This document shows positions 5,665 to 8,636 of a stretch of 8,636 bases of DNA, piece after piece (positions within the stretch are counted from its first letter, which is position 1; each line of letters begins with the position of its first letter). The notes beneath the pieces are model-generated. The model had not been told where the DNA came from. It saw only the letters and a program-made list of their open reading frames with translations, and searched no databases. The DNA is from Desulforhopalus sp. (lineage in GTDB: Bacteria > Desulfobacterota > Desulfobulbia > Desulfobulbales > Desulfocapsaceae). The translations under genes were made by a program, and so were the position numbers. The stretch is taken from positions 1-8,636 of the forward strand of contig JALNVI010000092.1 in assembly GCA_023231425.1 (NCBI GenBank), read 5' to 3'.

Positions 5665-7392
5665 ATGCAAATGCCTCGTTCTCGTTGTCAACCGTTTCAC
5701 AGTCTGCTGCCAGTCACCTTACTTCTGCTTGCTGCCAGGCCTGTATCGGCAAGTATCCCACAGGACGATGCACCCGGCAGGCAAATGGCCATCCAGGCCA
5801 CCCAGGCTAAACCTCTGACACACACCATCACAGCGGATCACAGCACCTTTTCTCAACTGCAGTTCACTCTGGAACAACAAAAAACTTTAAAACCGGAAGA
5901 TGTCACAAAAGCCTGCCTGAGCTGCCATAATCAGGCTGCACTGCAGTTCCATCAGACCATTCACTGGACCTGGCGTGACAAGGACGATGCGGGCAATCCC
6001 GCAAAGTTCGGTAAGGGAGGGATTTCGGTCAACAACTTCTGAATTAACATTGCAAGCAACGAGGCTCGTTGCACATCATGTCACGCAGGTTATGGATGGA
6101 AGGACAAATCTTTTGATTTCACCGACCAGAATAAAGTAGATTGCCTGGTCTGTCACGAAACGACAGGAACCTACAAAAAATTCCCCTCCGGTGCAGGGTA
6201 TCCTGCGCCTTATATCGAAGACCCTGAGAACCCCGGTCAGCAAAAAGGCGTACTCTTCAAGGGCAACAATAAAATATACTATTCCCCGGACTGGTCCAAA
6301 GTGGCGCAGTCAGTTGGCCGTCCTCAACGCGAGAACTGTGGGACCTGCCACTTTTACGGCGGCGGTGGCGATGCGGTTAAGCATGGTGATCTTGATTCCT
6401 CTTTAATCAAGGTTGATAAAAACCTCGATGTACACATGGGCTCTAAAGAGTCCGGCGGTCAGGATTTCACCTGTGTGCGCTGCCATACCACGACTGCTCA
6501 CCATATAGCCGGTCGTATCTACGAAAAACCAGCGTCTATCGACCGCAAATCTCTGCTGCAAAATGACCTTGGCGACAAAATAATGTGTGAATCCTGCCAT
6601 GGTGCACAGCCGCATAAAGCTGGCGGCATGTCTGCCAAACTCAACGATCACACTGATAAGGTCTCCTGTCAGGCCTGCCACATTCCCGAGTTTTCCCGTA
6701 ACCAGCCCACTAAAATGAGCTGGGACTGGTCGAAGGCAGGCAGCCTTATGGACGGCAAAACAGAAGTTAAAAATGCAGACGGCCAAGCCATTTTTATGAA
6801 AGAAAAAGGGCTGTTTACCTGGGAGAAGAATGTTGTCCCGGAATACTTCTGGTACAACGGCACCCTTGCTCACATGACCACCGAGGATACCTTTGATCCG
6901 ACCGAAGAAGTCTGGTTGAACAGGCCCAAAGGCAATAAGGATGATCCCAATTCCCGCATCATGCCGTTTAAAGTGCACAGGGCAATATCACCTTATGACA
7001 AGGTGAACAAGACCATGGTCATCCCGCACCTGTTCCCCTACGGCAAAGACGACAAAACTGCATACTGGAAAAATTTTGACTGGTCAGCTGCCATCGTCGA
7101 TGGCATGAACTATGCCGGGCAGAAATACAGCGGGGAGTTTGGTTTTGTGAAGACAAATTATGTCTTCCCTACCACCCACATGGTCGCCCCCAGAGAACAG
7201 GCCCTTTCCTGTAGCGAATGCCACAGTAAAGACAGTCGATTGAAGAACATCACTGATATTTACCTGCCCGGGCGGGACAGTTTCAAGCTGGTCGATACCA
7301 TCGGCTGGTTTGCTGCAGGAGGAGCACTGATCGTCATCTTCCTCCATGGCATAATTCGATTCATATCCAGCCGCAAAAGAAAGGAGGATTAA
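5665..7392 (+). CDS. otr: Octaheme c-type cytochrome, tetrathionate reductase (OTR) family, probable selenoprotein (Sec at TGA 6040-6042)
   Basis: Reading through one in-frame TGA (codon 126) gives 575 residues with exactly eight CXXCH heme motifs: 84-88, 136-140, 160-164, 225-229, 270-274, 308-312, 335-339 and 516-520. This is the OTR pattern. Family members reduce tetrathionate, nitrite and hydroxylamine in vitro. A signal peptide (hydrophobic core about 13-24, probable cleavage near A29) exports it, and a C-terminal helix (about 545-566) followed by a basic tail anchors it with the hemes in the periplasm. The TGA falls in VNNF-TGA-INIASNEARCTSCHAGYGW, where I recall OTR homologues having N-N-F-C, a non-heme cysteine near the active-site heme. 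Sequence on both sides is intact, in the same frame and of family quality, so simple decay is unlikely. A SECIS-like hairpin follows. The cytochrome b gene begins 3 bases after the stop. Selenocysteine is an inference; the alternative is a nonsense mutation. Confidence 0.88.
6040..6081 (+). promoter_or_regulatory. Bacterial SECIS-like hairpin after the in-frame TGA
   Basis: GCAACG (6056-6061) pairs perfectly with CGTTGC (6067-6072) around the loop AGGCT (6062-6066). A lower stem, ACAT (6047-6050) with ATGT (6078-6081), is separated by a symmetric internal loop of 5 bases per side. The apical loop starts 20 bases after the TGA, and its second base is G. Both fit the known bacterial SECIS rules (roughly 16-37 bases, G among the first two loop bases). 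The loop resembles the AGGUCU loop of E. coli fdhF. The hairpin lies wholly within coding sequence, as required in bacteria. Confidence 0.7.
7381..7387 (+). promoter_or_regulatory. Ribosome-binding site of the cytochrome b gene inside the end of otr
   Basis: AAGGAGG, a near-perfect Shine-Dalgarno sequence, encodes the last residues of the octaheme protein and sits 8 bases before the ATG at 7396. It indicates coupled translation of the two genes. Confidence 0.8.
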
Positions 7393-7395
7393 GCC

Positions 7396-8040
7396 ATGAC
7401 AGGTAAAATGATTAAAATATACCTCTATTCCAAATTCGAACGCTTCTGGCACTGGTTTCAGGCGGTGTCCATTTTCCTCTTGCTGCTCACCGGTTTTGAA
7501 GTCCATGGGACAATCAAATTGTTTGGCTTTAAGCAGGCGGTGAACCTGCATAACATCATTGGGCTGACCTGGCTGGGGATCTTCCTGTTTTTCGTCTTCT
7601 GGATGTTCGTCACCCTTGAATACCGCCAATATATTCCAACCACTAAAAAATTGTTTGAGGTGGCCAGACATTATGCCTATGGGATTTTCAAGGGAGAGCC
7701 GCATCCCGTGGAAAAATCCCTCAACGCCAAGCATAATCCCATGCAGCGCCTGACCTATCTGGGATTGACAGCCATTCTGCTGCCATTCCAGATGATCACC
7801 GGCCTTCTCTACTGGGGCTATAACGACTGGTCAGGTTTGGGCCTTTCCTGGATGAGCCTTGAAGTGATCGCCCTGCTTCACCTTATCGGCGGATTTGCCC
7901 TTCTTATCTTCCTCATTATCCATGTCTATATGGTTACCACCGGGCATACCTTAACCGCCCATGTTGCAGCCATGTTTTCAGGATGGGAGGAGGTTCACGA
8001 AGAAGAGAACGTGGCGGATTGGGAAAAAAAGACGATTTAA
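7396..8040 (+). CDS. Membrane di-heme cytochrome b (Ni-hydrogenase / formate dehydrogenase gamma type)
   Basis: The 214-residue protein has four predicted transmembrane helices at about 18-38, 51-73, 118-139 and 154-180. Histidines are placed as in cytochrome b561 / FdnI / HyaC-type subunits that hold two b hemes: H19 in RFWHW (helix 1), H52 in NLHNIIG (helix 2), and H162 and H176 in helix 4. Such subunits carry electrons between the quinone pool and a periplasmic partner. The start lies 3 bases after the octaheme stop with a strong ribosome-binding site, so I infer the pair forms a membrane quinol-oxidising reductase complex, the cytochrome b serving as quinol dehydrogenase for OTR. The tail (about 197-214) is acidic then basic and probably cytoplasmic. 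It ends the operon; a terminator lies 220 bases downstream. Family is firm, partnership inferred from context. Confidence 0.88.
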   Translation: MTGKMIKIYLYSKFERFWHWFQAVSIFLLLLTGFEVHGTIKLFGFKQAVNLHNIIGLTWLGIFLFFVFWMFVTLEYRQYIPTTKKLFEVARHYAYGIFKGEPHPVEKSLNAKHNPMQRLTYLGLTAILLPFQMITGLLYWGYNDWSGLGLSWMSLEVIALLHLIGGFALLIFLIIHVYMVTTGHTLTAHVAAMFSGWEEVHEEENVADWEKKTI

Positions 8041-8083
8041 GGCTGCATGTCGAAAGTCTCTCTTCGTCCGCTTTACTTAAATT

Positions 8084-8252
8084 CAAGGGACCTTGAATAA
8101 TCTTGTATTTTGTTCATATTCGAGGCGCAGGAAGAAAGTTACCGCAGGCATATATCTGATATCCCGACGTCTCGTTCCTCGCTTTGTCGGAGGATAAGTT
8201 TCTGATTGTAACGAAGAAGATGGGCAAAAGACTGGTTATTCAAGGTTCCTTT
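8084..8252. mobile_element. MITE-like element bounded by inverted repeats
   Basis: The ends 8084-8102 and 8234-8252 are inverted copies matching at 16 of 19 positions, with shared core CCTTGAATAA. Weaker complementarity continues inward (TTTTG-x-x-CAT-x-TTC on both arms). The left end is itself palindromic (TTCAAGG-GA-CCTTGAA, 8082-8097). The interior has no plausible gene. Size and structure fit a non-autonomous miniature element or structured intergenic repeat. No clear target-site duplication was seen. Confidence 0.45.
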
Positions 8253-8259
8253 CAGAGTT

Positions 8260-8301
8260 AACTGCGCATCCAGTGCTCAACTGGATGCGCAGTTCGTTTT
8301 T
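8260..8301 (+). terminator. Rho-independent terminator
   Basis: AACTGCGCATCCAGT (8260-8274) and its exact complement (8280-8294) form a perfect 15-bp stem around the loop GCTCA, followed by CGTTTTT. It would end the otr-cytochrome b transcript and shield the next gene from read-through. Confidence 0.9.
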
Positions 8302-8380
8302 ACAGGTCATTTTTCATCAAGTTCCCCTGCCCCGCAGACTCCTGGATAAAAGGGAACCAGAAGCATGCAAAACAAGCCGC

Positions 8381-8409
8381 TTGACTTCCGTTGCAATTAC
8401 ATATATGAA
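8381..8409 (+). promoter_or_regulatory. Promoter candidate of the metal-permease gene
   Basis: TTGACT (8381-8386) and TATGAA (8404-8409) are 17 bases apart. The -10 lies inside the left arm of the palindrome at 8396-8429, so a bound repressor would block polymerase. Confidence 0.55.
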
Positions 8410-8429
8410 TATATGTTCATATATGTAAT
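8396..8429. promoter_or_regulatory. ArsR/SmtB-type operator palindrome
   Basis: ATTACATATATGAA (8396-8409) and its exact complement (8416-8429) flank TATATG. Sixteen of the 17 base pairs of the 34-base palindrome are complementary. The ATATGAA...TTCATAT core matches the operator class bound by metal-sensing ArsR/SmtB repressors. Together with the efflux permease downstream, this predicts metal- or metalloid-induced expression. Confidence 0.7.
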
Positions 8430-8496
8430 AATAAGGTGTCAGTAATCCGAAGAAAAAACAGTATGGGGTGCACTGCACGCCACCACAAAAAGCAAA

Positions 8497-8500
8497 GAGG
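8497..8500 (+). promoter_or_regulatory. Ribosome-binding site of the permease gene
   Basis: GAGG within AAAGAGGA is 5 bases before the ATG at 8506 and supports this start. Confidence 0.55.
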
Positions 8501-8505
8501 ACAAA

Positions 8506-8636
8506 ATGCTTCCTTTTATCCAGCAATTTTTATCTGAAATCTGGCACATCCTGCAGGAATCGTCTTTTTACATCCTCATGGGAATTCTCATTGCGGGTCT
8601 TTTGAAGGTGAGCCTGAACACCAACTTTGTGCTCAG
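8506..8636 (+). CDS. Permease of the SO_0444 / DUF318 metal-efflux family, N-terminal part (cut by the window edge)
   Basis: The first 43 residues (MLPFIQQFLSEIWHILQESS, then FYILMGILIAGLLKVSL) are visible. The amphipathic lead-in followed by a first membrane helix with G-I-L-I-A-G-L-L-K is characteristic of SO_0444 / YraQ-type permeases (former DUF318), inner-membrane proteins linked to copper/zinc or arsenical efflux. The rest lies outside the window. The ArsR/SmtB-type palindrome over its promoter agrees with a metal-resistance role. The specific ion cannot be told from this fragment. Confidence 0.7.
   Translation, partial: MLPFIQQFLSEIWHILQESSFYILMGILIAGLLKVSLNTNFVL

Noticed and set aside
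5665..6042. Stand-alone mono-heme protein of 125 residues
   Set aside because: It ends at the TGA within a conserved family segment and the frame continues with matching family sequence, so it is the N-terminal part of the octaheme protein.
6301..7392. Separate five-heme cytochrome starting at GTG 6301
   Set aside because: It lacks a ribosome-binding site and signal peptide, and it continues upstream in the same frame through two more CXXCH motifs to the TGA. It is the C-terminal part of the octaheme gene.
7084..7734. Minus-strand 216-codon frame across the otr and cytochrome b junction
   Set aside because: It is antisense to two well-supported genes and has no features of its own.
3255..8346. 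Shared 12-mer CAGACTCCTGGA at 3255-3266 and 8335-8346
   Set aside because: It is too short and its flanks do not align; it may be a fragment of a dispersed repeat, but this window does not show it.

Overview
The window looks like a chromosome segment from a sulfate-reducing or sulfur-cycling Desulfobacterota bacterium, most likely related to Desulfobulbales. This is inferred from gene content (multiheme respiratory reductase, two-domain polyphosphate kinase 2, RAYT-type transposase) and from an apparent selenocysteine codon. No marker gene is present to fix the taxonomy.

The left third (1-3100) is accessory DNA. It starts with a REP-associated tyrosine transposase that has lost its C-terminus (77-412), followed by about 430 bases of decayed or orphan short reading frames. 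Next is a GC-rich gene for a secreted glycoside-hydrolase-like protein (842-2251), then an AT-rich gene for a Qnr-like pentapeptide-repeat protein (2513-3088). Each of these two genes is preceded by a short hairpin element that shares an 11-base core and ends in a GTT-containing box. This layout resembles integron gene cassettes with degenerate attC sites, but is not proven.

The middle (3100-5500) carries a complete two-domain PPK2 (polyphosphate:AMP phosphotransferase type, 3494-5026). It is bracketed by two 51-base imperfect direct repeats, and the second repeat runs into a remnant that resembles the C-terminus of a type III restriction (Res) subunit.

The right part (5500-8050) is a respiratory operon with a recognisable promoter and a palindromic operator candidate. 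It encodes an octaheme cytochrome c of the tetrathionate reductase (OTR) family and a four-helix di-heme cytochrome b. The octaheme gene reads as one frame from 5665 to 7392 except for a single in-frame TGA at 6040. That codon sits where I recall the family having a conserved non-heme cysteine (N-N-F-C). It is followed at the right distance by a hairpin that satisfies the bacterial SECIS rules. The most economical reading is a selenocysteine-containing octaheme reductase, which automated gene calling would split into two broken genes. The cytochrome b would pass electrons from the quinone pool to the membrane-anchored octaheme protein.

The right end has a MITE-like inverted-repeat element, a strong rho-independent terminator, and the start of an SO_0444-type metal-efflux permease gene. 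A near-perfect 34-base palindrome of the ArsR/SmtB operator type overlaps the predicted promoter of that gene.
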